A stretch of 64,000 nucleotides of DNA, taken from Accumulibacter sp964420975 (lineage in GTDB: Bacteria; Pseudomonadota; Gammaproteobacteria; Burkholderiales; Rhodocyclaceae). The translations under genes were made by a program, and so were the position numbers. The stretch lies in assembly GCA_964420975.1 (NCBI GenBank), contig CAYQVH010000007.1:62001-126000 (forward strand), written 5' to 3'. This document shows positions 26,071 through 35,198 of the stretch, in pieces. Position 1 is the stretch's first letter, and every line of letters starts with the position of its first letter. The notes below the pieces were generated by a model, which was given only the letters and a program-made list of their open reading frames with translations, had not been told where the DNA came from and searched no databases.

Positions 26071-27075
26071 GTGACGGAGGCAACCTCCCTGTCGTGCAGC
26101 GGCGCCTGGATCAGTCTGGTGGTACTCGGGTTTGCCTTGCTTTCGCTGACGCCTTATCTCACACGATCGACCCAACTCGTACGGATGCGGCACGCGCTGC
26201 TGCTGGCTGAAGGAGCCGGCTTTGACTGGACGCCGGCCGACGTACCCGCCGACTACCTGCTTGAACGTCGATCGCCTGATCCGGCGTTTGCCGAAGTCGT
26301 CGTTCGCCTCGGACTGTCGGGTCTCGCGTCCGATTGGGAGCGGGCACTGGCGATCAGTCGGCATTTGCTGGCGTCTCACGCCGTCTTGCGAGGTGGTGCG
26401 GTTCAGTCCAACCTGCTTGACACCTATCGGCGGATTGTCGACCGGGGAGAGGGATATTGCGGCGATTTCGCGCGCGTTTTCTGCGGTCTGGCGATTGCTG
26501 GCGGCCTCTCGGTTCGCGCCTGGGGGTTTGCCTTTGACGGGTTCGGAGGTCACGGACACGTCTGGCCGGAGATCTGGAATCGACAGCTTGGTCGCTGGCA
26601 ACTCCTTGACGTCTTCAACAACACGTGCTTCACCGGCGCCGAAGGCGTTGCCTTGTCCGCATTGGAGGTGCGGCAGGCGTTGCTCGTCGATCCCTCATCG
26701 CTGAAGCTCGACCGTTTGCACGCCGATCTCGACGCTGGCTACGCAATCGAGGCTAAGGCACGCGATTACTATCGCCGGGGTTTGCGGGAATGGTACATGC
26801 TGTGGGGCAACAACGTGTTTACGTACGATAACGCGCTTCTGGTGCGTACACTGGGGGTTTTCTCGCGCTCGCTGGAACAACTGGGCGGCATCATCCAGGG
26901 CGTCTGTCCGCGGATCCGGATCCTCGCCGATGACGGCAATCGCGCCCAGGTCGAAGCGATTCGCCGCTTGCGGCGTCATCTCTTGCTCGTCGCGGGCGTG
27001 GCGATCGCCATGCTGCTGACGTTTTCGGCGTCAGCGGTCGGCTGCTGCAAGGGCAGGCCCGAAATCTGGTTTTGA
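26071..27075 (+). CDS. membrane-anchored transglutaminase-like cysteine protein
   Basis: This 334-residue protein has a transmembrane segment near each end (about 10-30, ISLVVLGFALLSLTPYL; about 305-325, LLVAGVAIAMLLTFSASAV), leaving the middle probably periplasmic. The middle carries a complete transglutaminase-type triad: Cys130 in GYCGDFARVF, His163 in GHVWPEIW and Asp180 in LLDVFNN. Such folds act as transglutaminases, peptidases or amidases. Inside an EPS operon it may process or cross-link a glycan-linked amine or amide, but this is inference. GTG 26071 was chosen as start, 10 bases after algD, because codons upstream lie in the algD gene and give no sensible protein. Confidence 0.8.
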   Translation: MTEATSLSCSGAWISLVVLGFALLSLTPYLTRSTQLVRMRHALLLAEGAGFDWTPADVPADYLLERRSPDPAFAEVVVRLGLSGLASDWERALAISRHLLASHAVLRGGAVQSNLLDTYRRIVDRGEGYCGDFARVFCGLAIAGGLSVRAWGFAFDGFGGHGHVWPEIWNRQLGRWQLLDVFNNTCFTGAEGVALSALEVRQALLVDPSSLKLDRLHADLDAGYAIEAKARDYYRRGLREWYMLWGNNVFTYDNALLVRTLGVFSRSLEQLGGIIQGVCPRIRILADDGNRAQVEAIRRLRRHLLLVAGVAIAMLLTFSASAVGCCKGRPEIWF

Positions 27076-27090
27076 GGTGAGACGGCCGCC

Positions 27091-28221
27091 ATGGCGTTAA
27101 TCAGCAAGCTTGCGGGTGAGAGGATGAGTGGCGGTTGTCCGGCTCCGATCTGTATCGTAGGTCCCTTGCCGCCACCGTCCGGGGGGATGGCGAATCAGTG
27201 CGAACAACTCGTCCGTTTGTTGCGTGGTGAAGGCCATCCGGTTGAACTCGTCTGCACCAATTCGCCCTACTGGCCGCGCTGGGCAGGTCGCCTGCCCGTA
27301 CTGCGCGCCGGCTTTCGCCTCTTGCCGTATCTGTGGCGGTTGTGGTGTGCCGCCGGCAGGGCGAAGGTGATTCATGTGCTCGCGAACTCGGGGTGGGCCT
27401 GGCATCTGGTCGCTGCTCCGGCGATTCTGGTCGGCCGTTGGCGCGGGGTTCCGGTGGTCGTCAACTATCGGGGAGGGAATGCGGACGCGTTTTTTTCCCG
27501 AGCACCGGCGTGCGTGTTGCGGCTGCTGGCGGGGGCCAACCTGCGAGTGACGCCTTCTGCGTTCTTGCACCGGGTTTTCGCACGCTATGGACTCAGCGCT
27601 GAAGTCATTCCCAACATCGTCGATCTCTCACGTTTCACGCCGGCACCGGCGCGCGAGGTGGGTGACGCGCCACAACTCGTCGTGACTCGCAATCTGGAAC
27701 CGATCTATGACCTTCCCACTGCCATTCGGGCGTTTGCGCGTATTCGGTCGGTGTTTCCGCGGGCGCGACTGACGGTTGCCGGTAGCGGCCCGGATTTGAC
27801 ACGCCTGCAGGCGCTGGTCGGCGAGCTCGGCGTCACCGACGCCGTCTGCTTCAGTGGGCGTATCGACAATGCCGACATCCCGGCGCTGTACTCCGCTGCC
27901 GATTGCGTGCTCAACCCGAGCACGGTCGACAACATGCCGATCTCGATCCTTGAGTCGTTTGCCAGCGGCGTGCCGGTGGTCAGCACCAACGCTGGCGGCA
28001 TCCCGGATATGGTCGAAAACGGGGTTACTGGCTTGTTGGTAGCGATTGGTGACGACGCGGCCATGGCGCAAGCCGTTCTGCGCGTGCTGCAAGAGCCTCG
28101 GCTGGCGCAGCGCTTGCGCCAGGCGGGGCTGGCGCAAGCACAAAGGTACGCTTGGTCTTGCGTCCGCGAGCAGTGGCTGGAGGCCTATCGCCAAGTGACG
28201 ACGATAAGGAGTCCTGCGTGA
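27091..28221 (+). CDS. glycosyltransferase family 4 protein
   Basis: This 376-residue GT-B enzyme has an N-terminal PICIVGPLPPPSGGMANQCEQLVRLL (glycine-rich acceptor loop) and VPVVVNYRGGNADAFF. Its donor domain includes VTRNLEPIYDLPTAIRAFARI, LTVAGSGPDLTRLQAL, VCFSGRIDNADIPALYSAADCVLNPSTVDNMPISILESFASGVPVVSTNAGGIPD, which holds the E-x7-E-like catalytic region of GT4. Starts at ATG 27091 and ATG 27124 are both possible; the first has GAGGTGAG upstream. It adds one residue of the EPS unit; specificity is unknown. Confidence 0.88.
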   Translation: MALISKLAGERMSGGCPAPICIVGPLPPPSGGMANQCEQLVRLLRGEGHPVELVCTNSPYWPRWAGRLPVLRAGFRLLPYLWRLWCAAGRAKVIHVLANSGWAWHLVAAPAILVGRWRGVPVVVNYRGGNADAFFSRAPACVLRLLAGANLRVTPSAFLHRVFARYGLSAEVIPNIVDLSRFTPAPAREVGDAPQLVVTRNLEPIYDLPTAIRAFARIRSVFPRARLTVAGSGPDLTRLQALVGELGVTDAVCFSGRIDNADIPALYSAADCVLNPSTVDNMPISILESFASGVPVVSTNAGGIPDMVENGVTGLLVAIGDDAAMAQAVLRVLQEPRLAQRLRQAGLAQAQRYAWSCVREQWLEAYRQVTTIRSPA

Positions 28222-29624
28222 GCCTGTATACGATGTTCTGTTCGGGAGTTCTGTTTCCGCTGCACGAGCGGCTCAAGGGGCATGACTCGGTGGCACTACG
28301 CAAGCGACTCGAAGTGAGTCAGTGGTGGTCGCCCGATCGGTTGGCGAGCGACCAGGCTCAGCGGCTGCAAGCGTTTCTGGTCGAGATTGGCGCGCGCGTT
28401 CCGTATTATCGGCATCTGTTTGCTGAAACCGGTTTCGATCCGCGCACGGTGCGCGACGTTGCGGACCTGGCCGCGCTGCCGCTGCTGGGAAAGCCGGAGA
28501 TCCGTGCCAATACCGAGCGCCTGGTCGCCGAAGGTCACGGTCCCCTAACCCGTTACAACACGGGGGGCTCGTCTGGCGAACCGCTGATCTTCTATATGGG
28601 CAAGGGGCGGAAAAGCCACGACGTGGCCGCCAAATGGCGCGCAACACGGTGGTGGAGCGTGGACATCGGTGATCCGGAACTGGTCGTCTGGGGCAGTCCG
28701 ATCGAACTTGGCGCACAGGATCGCGTCCGTCGCTTGCGCGACGGTTTGCTGCGTAGCCGTCTCCTGCCGGCGTTCGAGATGTCTGCGGCGAATCTCGACC
28801 GTTTTGTTGGCGCCATCCGTTCGACGCAGCCGACGATGCTTTTTGGCTACCCGTCGAGTCTGGCGCTGATCGCCAGACACGCCCGGGCTCACAACGTGCG
28901 ACTCGATCAGTTGGGGATTCGCGTCGCCTTCGTTACTTCGGAAAAGCTGTACGACGAACAGCGGGCGGTGATTAGCGAGGTATTTGGCTGCCGGGTAGCC
29001 AATGGATATGGTGCCCGCGACGCCGGCTTCATCGCGCATGAGTGTCCGGCAGGCGGCCTGCATCTCAGCACTGAGGATATTGTCGTCGAGACGGTTCGTG
29101 CCGACGGCAAGGCTTGCGCGCCTGGAGAGGCGGGTGAGATCATCGTCACGCATCTGGCGACGAGCGAGTTTCCCTTCGTTCGCTACCGGACGGGCGACGT
29201 TGGGGTGCTGAGCGGCCGCTCGTGCGCGTGTGGTCGTGGTCTGCCGCTGCTCGATGAAGTCCGGGGTCGCACGACCGACTTTGTCGTCGCCAAGGACGGA
29301 ACCGTCATGCACGGGCTGGCGTTGATTTACACCGTTCGCGATCTCCCTGGAGTCGAACGGTTTCGAATCGAGCAACTGTCAACCGATCAAACGGTGGTCA
29401 AGATTGTTGCCAACGCGCAGTTTGAGCTCGCTTCCGAACAACGTATCGTCCGAGATTTCAAGGCTCGACTGGGGGAATCGGTCGAGGTGCGGGTCGAAAG
29501 GGTCGCCGAAATTGCCAATGAGGCGTCGGGCAAATACCGTTATGTCGTTAGCCACGTCAAACCCGCCAATGTTGCCGCCGAAAGCAACCCCGACGCGGCG
29601 CCGAACACGATGTCAGCGGAGTAA
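28218..29624 (+). CDS. CapK-like (phenylacetate-CoA ligase-like) adenylate-forming enzyme
   Basis: This protein of about 468 residues belongs to the ANL superfamily branch that includes PaaK and the capsule-gene product CapK. Motifs seen are NTGGSSGEPLIFYMGKGR (phosphate-binding P-loop), VANGYGARDAGFIAHECP (A5 region), FVRYRTGDVGVLSGRSCACGRGLPLLDEVRGRTTD (A7-A8 region). A Cys-rich SCACG stretch is typical of the branch. It activates a carboxylate as an acyl-adenylate; the acid and the acceptor in the EPS pathway are unknown. GTG 28218 has AAGGAG upstream and overlaps the previous gene by four bases. Confidence 0.85.
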   Translation: MSLYTMFCSGVLFPLHERLKGHDSVALRKRLEVSQWWSPDRLASDQAQRLQAFLVEIGARVPYYRHLFAETGFDPRTVRDVADLAALPLLGKPEIRANTERLVAEGHGPLTRYNTGGSSGEPLIFYMGKGRKSHDVAAKWRATRWWSVDIGDPELVVWGSPIELGAQDRVRRLRDGLLRSRLLPAFEMSAANLDRFVGAIRSTQPTMLFGYPSSLALIARHARAHNVRLDQLGIRVAFVTSEKLYDEQRAVISEVFGCRVANGYGARDAGFIAHECPAGGLHLSTEDIVVETVRADGKACAPGEAGEIIVTHLATSEFPFVRYRTGDVGVLSGRSCACGRGLPLLDEVRGRTTDFVVAKDGTVMHGLALIYTVRDLPGVERFRIEQLSTDQTVVKIVANAQFELASEQRIVRDFKARLGESVEVRVERVAEIANEASGKYRYVVSHVKPANVAAESNPDAAPNTMSAE

Positions 29625-29650
29625 TCCCTTGCCGAGCGGAGAATTCTGAA

Positions 29651-30982
29651 ATGCGCGATATCGTATTTGCGATCATCATGATCGCGCTGATACCCCTGAT
29701 CTTGCGCAGCGCTCGCCTGGGGACCTACGCCTGGGCCTGGGTTTCGATCATGAATCCCCACAAGAGCACCTGGGGCTTTGCGCAGTCGATCCCGGCGGCG
29801 CAACTGGTCGCGTTGGCGACGATGATCAGTTTTTTCTACTCGCGCGATCGTCGACCTTTCCCGTTTACGCCGGTAACAGTGGTCTACATGCTGCTTCTGG
29901 TCTGGATGACCTTCACCTGCCTGTTTGCGATCAATACCGCCGACGTCGTCTTCCAGCGCTGGATCTTCGTCCTGAAGATTCACATCATGATGTTCGTTAC
30001 GTTGATGCTGGTGCGCGGCCGCGAACAAATCCACCCGCTGATCTGGGTGGTGACGCTGTCGCTCGCTCTCTTTGGCGTCAAGGGCGGCGTGTGGACGGTG
30101 TTAACCGGTGGCGGCAGTCGGGTTTATGGCCCTGCCGCCGGTATGGCCGCCGAGAACAACTCGTTCGGCTTGGCGCTGATCATGGTATTGCCGTTCCTGT
30201 ATTACCTCTACCAGGTGTCGAGCCGACGCTGGGTTCGTTACGGTTTGTTGTTTGCGCTGCTTACGGTGCCCTTTGCCATTCTCGGCTCACAGTCGCGGGG
30301 CGCGTTTCTGGCGCTGATCGTGATGGCGACGTTTCTCGGATTGAAGGGCAAGCGGCCGGTGCTCACGACTTTGCTGATCTCGGCTGGGGTGCTGACAGCC
30401 ATCGTTTTCATGCCCGATTCGTGGAGCGGACGGATGAAGACGATCGAGACCTTCGATCAGGATACCTCCGCGATGTCGCGCATTTACACCTGGAAAACGC
30501 TGTGGGCGCTGGCGCTCGATCGTCCATTGGTGGGCGGCGGCTTTGTCGTCGATACGCCTCAGGTCTTTGCCACCTATGCGCCGGCGGGTGGGGTCGGCAT
30601 TTTTACCGGCGCGCCAACCGCGTATGTTGCCCATAGCATCTACTTCCAGATGCTTGGTGAGCACGGCTTCCCGGGTTTGTTCCTCTACCTCGCGCTGGGA
30701 TTCCTGGCTTGGCGCCGCGCTTCCCAGGTCGCGAAGGAGGCGGTCAAAGATCCAGAGTTCAAGACCTGGATGCCATTGCTGATGAGAATGTGTCAAGTCA
30801 GCTTGGTCGGGTTCGCCGTTGGAGGCGCATTTCTCAGTCTCGCCCATTTCGACCTCAGCTATTACATTGTTTCCTTCGTCGTGCTGGCGGATGCCACCTT
30901 GCGCGAGCGACAGAGCGCAAGGCCGTCCAGCGTTCCTGTAACGGCCACCGCGTCGCCAAGCATCGCGGGCAGCCCCTCGTGA
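29651..30982 (+). CDS. Wzy-like O-glycosylation ligase/polymerase of the exosortase A system (TIGR03097-like)
   Basis: This 443-residue protein has about ten to twelve membrane segments. Features are MRDIVFAIIMIALIPLILRSARLGTYAWAWVSIMNPHKSTWGFA at the start, the large periplasmic loop SDSWSGRMKTIETFDQDTSAMSRIYTWKTLWALALDRPLVGGGF and AHSIYFQMLGEHGFPGLFLYL. These are the O-antigen ligase/polymerase signature residues and match the exosortase A-associated family. It would polymerise repeat units in the periplasm or transfer glycan to protein. It lies between a CapK-like enzyme and a methyltransferase, all on one strand with short gaps. Confidence 0.92.
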   Translation: MRDIVFAIIMIALIPLILRSARLGTYAWAWVSIMNPHKSTWGFAQSIPAAQLVALATMISFFYSRDRRPFPFTPVTVVYMLLLVWMTFTCLFAINTADVVFQRWIFVLKIHIMMFVTLMLVRGREQIHPLIWVVTLSLALFGVKGGVWTVLTGGGSRVYGPAAGMAAENNSFGLALIMVLPFLYYLYQVSSRRWVRYGLLFALLTVPFAILGSQSRGAFLALIVMATFLGLKGKRPVLTTLLISAGVLTAIVFMPDSWSGRMKTIETFDQDTSAMSRIYTWKTLWALALDRPLVGGGFVVDTPQVFATYAPAGGVGIFTGAPTAYVAHSIYFQMLGEHGFPGLFLYLALGFLAWRRASQVAKEAVKDPEFKTWMPLLMRMCQVSLVGFAVGGAFLSLAHFDLSYYIVSFVVLADATLRERQSARPSSVPVTATASPSIAGSPS

Positions 30983-31008
30983 CCTTTTGGGCTGGAAGAG
31001 AGGCCTCA

Positions 31009-31728
31009 ATGACCACTTTGTCCGAGAATCTGTTGCGCAAGTACTACGCCAACAGTTCGCATCCCTACCGAATTCTGGAAGAACGGATTGCCGCCCTGCT
31101 GACGCCTGACAGCGTCCTGTTGGACGCCGGCTGTGGGCGGACGGTCCCGGTCCTGCGCAAGTATCTCGGGCGTGCCAAGCGCCTGATCGGCGTCGAACTC
31201 GTGAGCTTCACCGATGTTCCGCCGGGGATTGAGACCTACAACGCTGATCTGTCGTCCATTCCTCTGCCGGCGGCGAGCGTCGATGTGATCCTGTCGCGCA
31301 GTGTCTTCGAGCATCTGACCGATCCGGAATCGGTGTACCGCGAGTTTGCACGCCTCCTTCGTCCCGGAGGCGCCGTCGTCTTTCTGACGGCCAACATGTG
31401 GGACTACGGGACGCTGGCGGCGCGTCTGGTCCCCAATCGCTTTCATGCCCGAATCGTCAAGGAAGTCGAGGGACGTGCCGAGGAAGATACCTTTCCAACG
31501 GCGTATCGGACGAATACTCGCGCCGCGGTCGACCGCCTCGCTGCGGACTCCGGCTTGCGAGTTGAGTCCTTCGAGTATCTCAGCCAGTATCCCAACTATC
31601 TCATGTTCAACGGCGCTCTCTTTTTTCTCGGAACCTGTTACGAGAAGCTGATCAGCCGGTTTGACAGCTTGCGCTTTCTTCGCGGCTGGATCCTGGTGAC
31701 TCTGCGCAAGCCGGGAGCCGGCGTTTGA
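31009..31728 (+). CDS. class I SAM-dependent methyltransferase
   Basis: This 239-residue protein has the SAM-binding motif LLDAGCGRTVPVLRKYLG (about 36-52), an acidic second strand GVELV, a post-motif NADLSSIPLPAASVDVILSRSVFEHLTDPESVYREFARLLRPGG, and a C-terminal hydrophobic stretch. This is the Methyltransf_11 layout. In this operon it most likely O- or N-methylates a sugar of the EPS unit, which is inferred from context. ATG 31009 was chosen; GAGAGG lies about ten bases upstream. The end overlaps the following deacetylase gene by four bases (TTGA). Confidence 0.85.
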   Translation: MTTLSENLLRKYYANSSHPYRILEERIAALLTPDSVLLDAGCGRTVPVLRKYLGRAKRLIGVELVSFTDVPPGIETYNADLSSIPLPAASVDVILSRSVFEHLTDPESVYREFARLLRPGGAVVFLTANMWDYGTLAARLVPNRFHARIVKEVEGRAEEDTFPTAYRTNTRAAVDRLAADSGLRVESFEYLSQYPNYLMFNGALFFLGTCYEKLISRFDSLRFLRGWILVTLRKPGAGV

Positions 31729-32756
31729 AGGGCGCCGCGTCCTTGCTGGGTCGAGCAGAAGCGCCCTTGCTGGTCGCCGCCAACCGGCTTGCACAGGGCG
31801 TGTGCCGCCTTGTTGCTGCGCCGCGCTTGTCGATCCTGGTCTACCATCGGGTGCATCGGCAGCGCGACGAGCTCTATCCGCGTGAACCTGACGCGCAGCG
31901 CTTCGAGCGCATGATGCGTTTCGTGGCCCGCACCTATCACGTGATGACGCTCGGTGATGCCGCCAGGCGGCTGGTTCGTGGCGACTTGCCGCCACGCGCG
32001 CTGGTCATCACCTTCGACGACGGCTACGCCGACAACGCCGAGGTCGCTTTGCCCATCCTCCTGCGCCACGGTTTGGTCGCGACGTTCTTCATTTCCTCGG
32101 GCTTCCTCGATGGCGGGCGGATGTGGAACGATTCGGTGGTCGAGACGATCCGCGCCTGCCGGCAACGCGAACTCGACCTGTCGCCGCTTGGACTCGACCG
32201 GTGCGTCCTGGCGGAGACGGCGGATCGCCGCAGCGTCGTCGCGCGGGTGCTGCAACGCCTGAAGTACTTACGTCTGGGCGAGCGCGAGCAGGCCGTCGCC
32301 TGTTTGCAAACGGTGTGTCAGGTGCCGGTTCTGCCGTCTAGGCTGATGCTGCGCAGCGAACAGGTGCGCCATCTGCACCGGGCCGGGATGGAGATCGGAG
32401 CCCACACGGTCAACCACCCCATATTGACGACGCTCAGCGCGGAAGAGGCGGAGTTCGAGATTACTGCCGGCAGGAGGCGACTCGAGGAAATCATCGAGTC
32501 GCCGGTGGGAGTTTTTGCTTACCCGAACGGCCGTCCAGACAAAGACTACGACGCCACTCACGTCGCACTGCTGCGGCGACTGGGTTTCGACTGTGCGGTA
32601 ACGACGGCACCCGGGGTGTCACAACGCGGCAGCGACCTCTTCCAACTGCCGCGTTTCGGACCGGCGGCCGAGGGCCTGACGGTGTGGGCGCTGCGCTTGC
32701 TCAAGAACCAGTGGAACCCCCGGCACCAAATCGCCGGAGGGCACGCTGCGCGCTGA
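31725..32756 (+). CDS. polysaccharide deacetylase (NodB family), second in the cluster
   Basis: This 343-residue protein has an N-terminal segment LSILVYHRVHRQRDELYP and the NodB core: ALVITFDDGYADNAEVALPILLRHGLVATFFIS (catalytic Asp pair) and MEIGAHTVNHPIL (His ligands spaced H-x3-H). Later it has FAYPNGRPDKDYD and a divergent C-terminal helix. It resembles deacetylases acting at the cell envelope rather than the XrtA-specific one at 13310. No signal peptide is clear. TTG 31725 is coupled to the preceding stop. It probably deacetylates a HexNAc of the EPS or a lipid-linked intermediate. Confidence 0.87.
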   Translation: MKGAASLLGRAEAPLLVAANRLAQGVCRLVAAPRLSILVYHRVHRQRDELYPREPDAQRFERMMRFVARTYHVMTLGDAARRLVRGDLPPRALVITFDDGYADNAEVALPILLRHGLVATFFISSGFLDGGRMWNDSVVETIRACRQRELDLSPLGLDRCVLAETADRRSVVARVLQRLKYLRLGEREQAVACLQTVCQVPVLPSRLMLRSEQVRHLHRAGMEIGAHTVNHPILTTLSAEEAEFEITAGRRRLEEIIESPVGVFAYPNGRPDKDYDATHVALLRRLGFDCAVTTAPGVSQRGSDLFQLPRFGPAAEGLTVWALRLLKNQWNPRHQIAGGHAAR

Positions 32757-32831
32757 ACCTCTCGCCGCCCGATCCGGCTGACGGGCGGTGCGGATCCTCC
32801 TGAATCACTGCCCAAACCCACGGGAGCCTTC

Positions 32832-34289
32832 TTGACGACGATACGCCGCTCTGTTGCCTACTCGCTGGCCGAGAGCTATTTCTCCGTGCCGCTGCAACTG
32901 ATCAGCACGATGATCATCTCGCGCCTGCTGACGCCGGAGGAGGCAGGCGTATTCGCGGTGGCAGCGGTATTCGCTTCCCTTGCGAGTACCGTCCGCGACT
33001 TCGGCGTCGCCGAGTACCTGATACAGGAGCGGGAACTGACGGCCGAAAAGCTACGGGCTGCCTTGACGGTGAACCTCGCCATCTCCTGGGGAATGGGCTT
33101 GCTGCTCTTTGCCGGTGCACCGTTGGCGGCCGGATTCTACCGATCGGAGGGTGTTGCAGAAGTCATGCGCGTGCAGGCGTTCAACTTCGTGTTGATTCCC
33201 TTTGGCGCGGTGACCATGGCCAAGTTTCGCCGTGATCTCGACTTTCGGCCAATCTTCTTCGCCAGCGTGCTCGCCAATACGACGAGCTTTATCGTCGCCA
33301 CCCTCTGCGCCTGGGCCGGTTTGGGCTACATGAGCCTCGCTTGGTCGTCATTGGCGGGAGTCGTGGTCACGGTGGGAACGTCGATCTGGTTTCGCCCGGC
33401 GGACTGTCCCAAGTGGCCTGGCCTGAAAGGCGTCGGTCGTGTGATCCAGTTTGGAAAATTTGCCAGCGGCATCTACATTTTTGGCCAGCTCGGCAAAGGC
33501 GCTCCCGAAATGATCATCGGCCGCGCGCAGGACATGGTGGGTGTCGCGCTTTTCAGTCGCGCCAGCGGATTGGTCGAACTGTTTCACCGTATCGTGTTAC
33601 GCGCCATTCTGCCGGTTTGCCTTCCCTACTTTGCCAAGAGCTGCCGCGAGCAGGGTAGCATCCGCCAGGCTTACCTGCTCTTTGTCTCCTACCTGACAGT
33701 GATTGGCTGGTCGTTCTTTGCCTTCGTGGCGACCATCGCGTTTGCTGCCATTCGTATCTTCTATGGTCCGCAGTGGACGGCAGCGGTTCCTCTGGCCCAG
33801 ATCCTGTGCCTGGTTGGTGCCGTCGAGCTGATCCATTGCTTGTCCAAGGAGGCGCTGATCGCGGTCGGCGACGTCAAGCGTAGCAACGCCTTACAGGTGG
33901 GCGTTCAGCTCAGTCGGGTCGCTGGTCTGTGTGCGGTCATCCCCTTCGGCCTCGAAGGAGCCGCATGGGGGCTTTTCGCGGCGGCCATCGTCGGCACCTT
34001 GGGAGCGCAGCTGAGTCTGGCGGGACGAATTGAACTCCCTTTCCGCGAGGTCATTCACACTTGCCTCCCCAGCCTTTACATCGCTGTCGTCTCAACGGCG
34101 CCGGTCGGGTTGTGGGTGCTTGTGGAAGGACTCTCAGAGGCGAACTTTTTGTCCGTCGCCTTCGGCGGTGGGGTGATCACGGGAGCAGTATGGGTGCTAG
34201 CGCTGCGTTGTTTCAAGCACCCGTTATGGAACGAGATCACCGTTCTACTTGCGCGACTCGTCGATAAATATCGCGCGCGCCGGCAATAA
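32832..34289 (+). CDS. lipopolysaccharide/EPS flippase (Wzx, MOP superfamily, PST branch)
   Basis: This 485-residue protein has twelve to fourteen hydrophobic segments and starts TTIRRSVAYSLAESYFSVPLQLISTMIISRLLTPEEAGVFAVAAVFASL, the typical N-terminus of polysaccharide exporters of the PST family (WzxC/AmsL-like). The conserved DFGVAEYLIQ stretch follows. It flips lipid-linked repeat units to the periplasmic face, where the Wzy-like protein (29651) polymerises them. The TTG start at 32832 has GGGAG seven bases upstream. It is the only flippase seen in the window. Confidence 0.92.
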   Translation: MTTIRRSVAYSLAESYFSVPLQLISTMIISRLLTPEEAGVFAVAAVFASLASTVRDFGVAEYLIQERELTAEKLRAALTVNLAISWGMGLLLFAGAPLAAGFYRSEGVAEVMRVQAFNFVLIPFGAVTMAKFRRDLDFRPIFFASVLANTTSFIVATLCAWAGLGYMSLAWSSLAGVVVTVGTSIWFRPADCPKWPGLKGVGRVIQFGKFASGIYIFGQLGKGAPEMIIGRAQDMVGVALFSRASGLVELFHRIVLRAILPVCLPYFAKSCREQGSIRQAYLLFVSYLTVIGWSFFAFVATIAFAAIRIFYGPQWTAAVPLAQILCLVGAVELIHCLSKEALIAVGDVKRSNALQVGVQLSRVAGLCAVIPFGLEGAAWGLFAAAIVGTLGAQLSLAGRIELPFREVIHTCLPSLYIAVVSTAPVGLWVLVEGLSEANFLSVAFGGGVITGAVWVLALRCFKHPLWNEITVLLARLVDKYRARRQ

Positions 34290-34376
34290 GCTCGTCGCCG
34301 GCATTTTGGATACAATCCACGAGGTGCACGAAGCCAGGCGCAGAGTGGGCACATCGCACTTCGGTTAGGAGACCGC

Positions 34377-35195
34377 ATGGCAGACGAACACCCGCCACGG
34401 ATTGCGGAGCAAGCGAGTCTGAGCAACTTCGCGAGCTATTACGCCGAGACCAGTCTTTCGAAGGAAACGGCGACTAGGTTCGAGTCGATCCGCGACGTCT
34501 CGCTTCGGCTGTACCGACAGCACGGCGCCAATCGCGCGCAGGTCCTTGAGGTGGCTGATGTCGGCTGTGGGGCGGGTACGCTGAGCATGATCTGGGCTCG
34601 TGCGGGACACCAGGTACACAGCATCGACATCAACCAGGAATTGGTCGGTCTGGGGCGCCAACGCGCGGCTGCCGAAGGGATGGCCGTGGACTTTCGGGTT
34701 GGCAGTGCGGTTGCGCTTCCCTGGGACAACGCCTCGATGGACATTTGCCTGATGCCGGAGCTGCTGGAGCACGTCGCCGACTGGCGCTCCTGCGTCAGCG
34801 AATGCGCGCGCTTGTTGCGGCCAGGCGGCTTGCTGTTCTTGACCACGACGAACCGGCTGTGTCCGAAACAGCAGGAGTTCGACTTGCCGTTTTACAGTTG
34901 GTATCCGGCTCCTTTGAAACGCTATTGCGAGAAGCTGTCCGTCACCACCCGCCCCGAACTCGTTCAGCACGCTCAGTATCCGGCCGTTCACTGGTTCACC
35001 TTTTATCAGATGCGAGACGAACTCAAGGTCCTCGGCTTTGCTCAGTACTTCGATCGATTTGACGCCATCGACGCAGCGCGTAAGCCGGCGCCTTTGCGCG
35101 CGCTCTTGGCTAGCGTCCGGACAGTGCCTTTGCTACGCTGGTTGGGACATGTGGCGACTCCGAATTTGCGCCTGTTCGCGATCAAGGCCTTGTGA
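34377..35195 (+). CDS. class I SAM-dependent methyltransferase, second in the cluster
   Basis: This 272-residue protein has the UbiE/Methyltransf_11 pattern: VLEVADVGCGAGTLSMIWARAGHQVHSIDIN (SAM site, about 59-85), then FRVGSAVALPWDNASMDICLMPELLEHVADWRSCVSECARLLRPGGLLFLTTTNRLCP. It probably methylates a sugar of the EPS, as inferred from the position between the flippase and the secreted lyase. It is unlike the 31009 methyltransferase outside the core motifs. ATG 34377 follows GGAGA by a few bases. Confidence 0.85.
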   Translation: MADEHPPRIAEQASLSNFASYYAETSLSKETATRFESIRDVSLRLYRQHGANRAQVLEVADVGCGAGTLSMIWARAGHQVHSIDINQELVGLGRQRAAAEGMAVDFRVGSAVALPWDNASMDICLMPELLEHVADWRSCVSECARLLRPGGLLFLTTTNRLCPKQQEFDLPFYSWYPAPLKRYCEKLSVTTRPELVQHAQYPAVHWFTFYQMRDELKVLGFAQYFDRFDAIDAARKPAPLRALLASVRTVPLLRWLGHVATPNLRLFAIKAL

Positions 35196-35198
35196 ACC

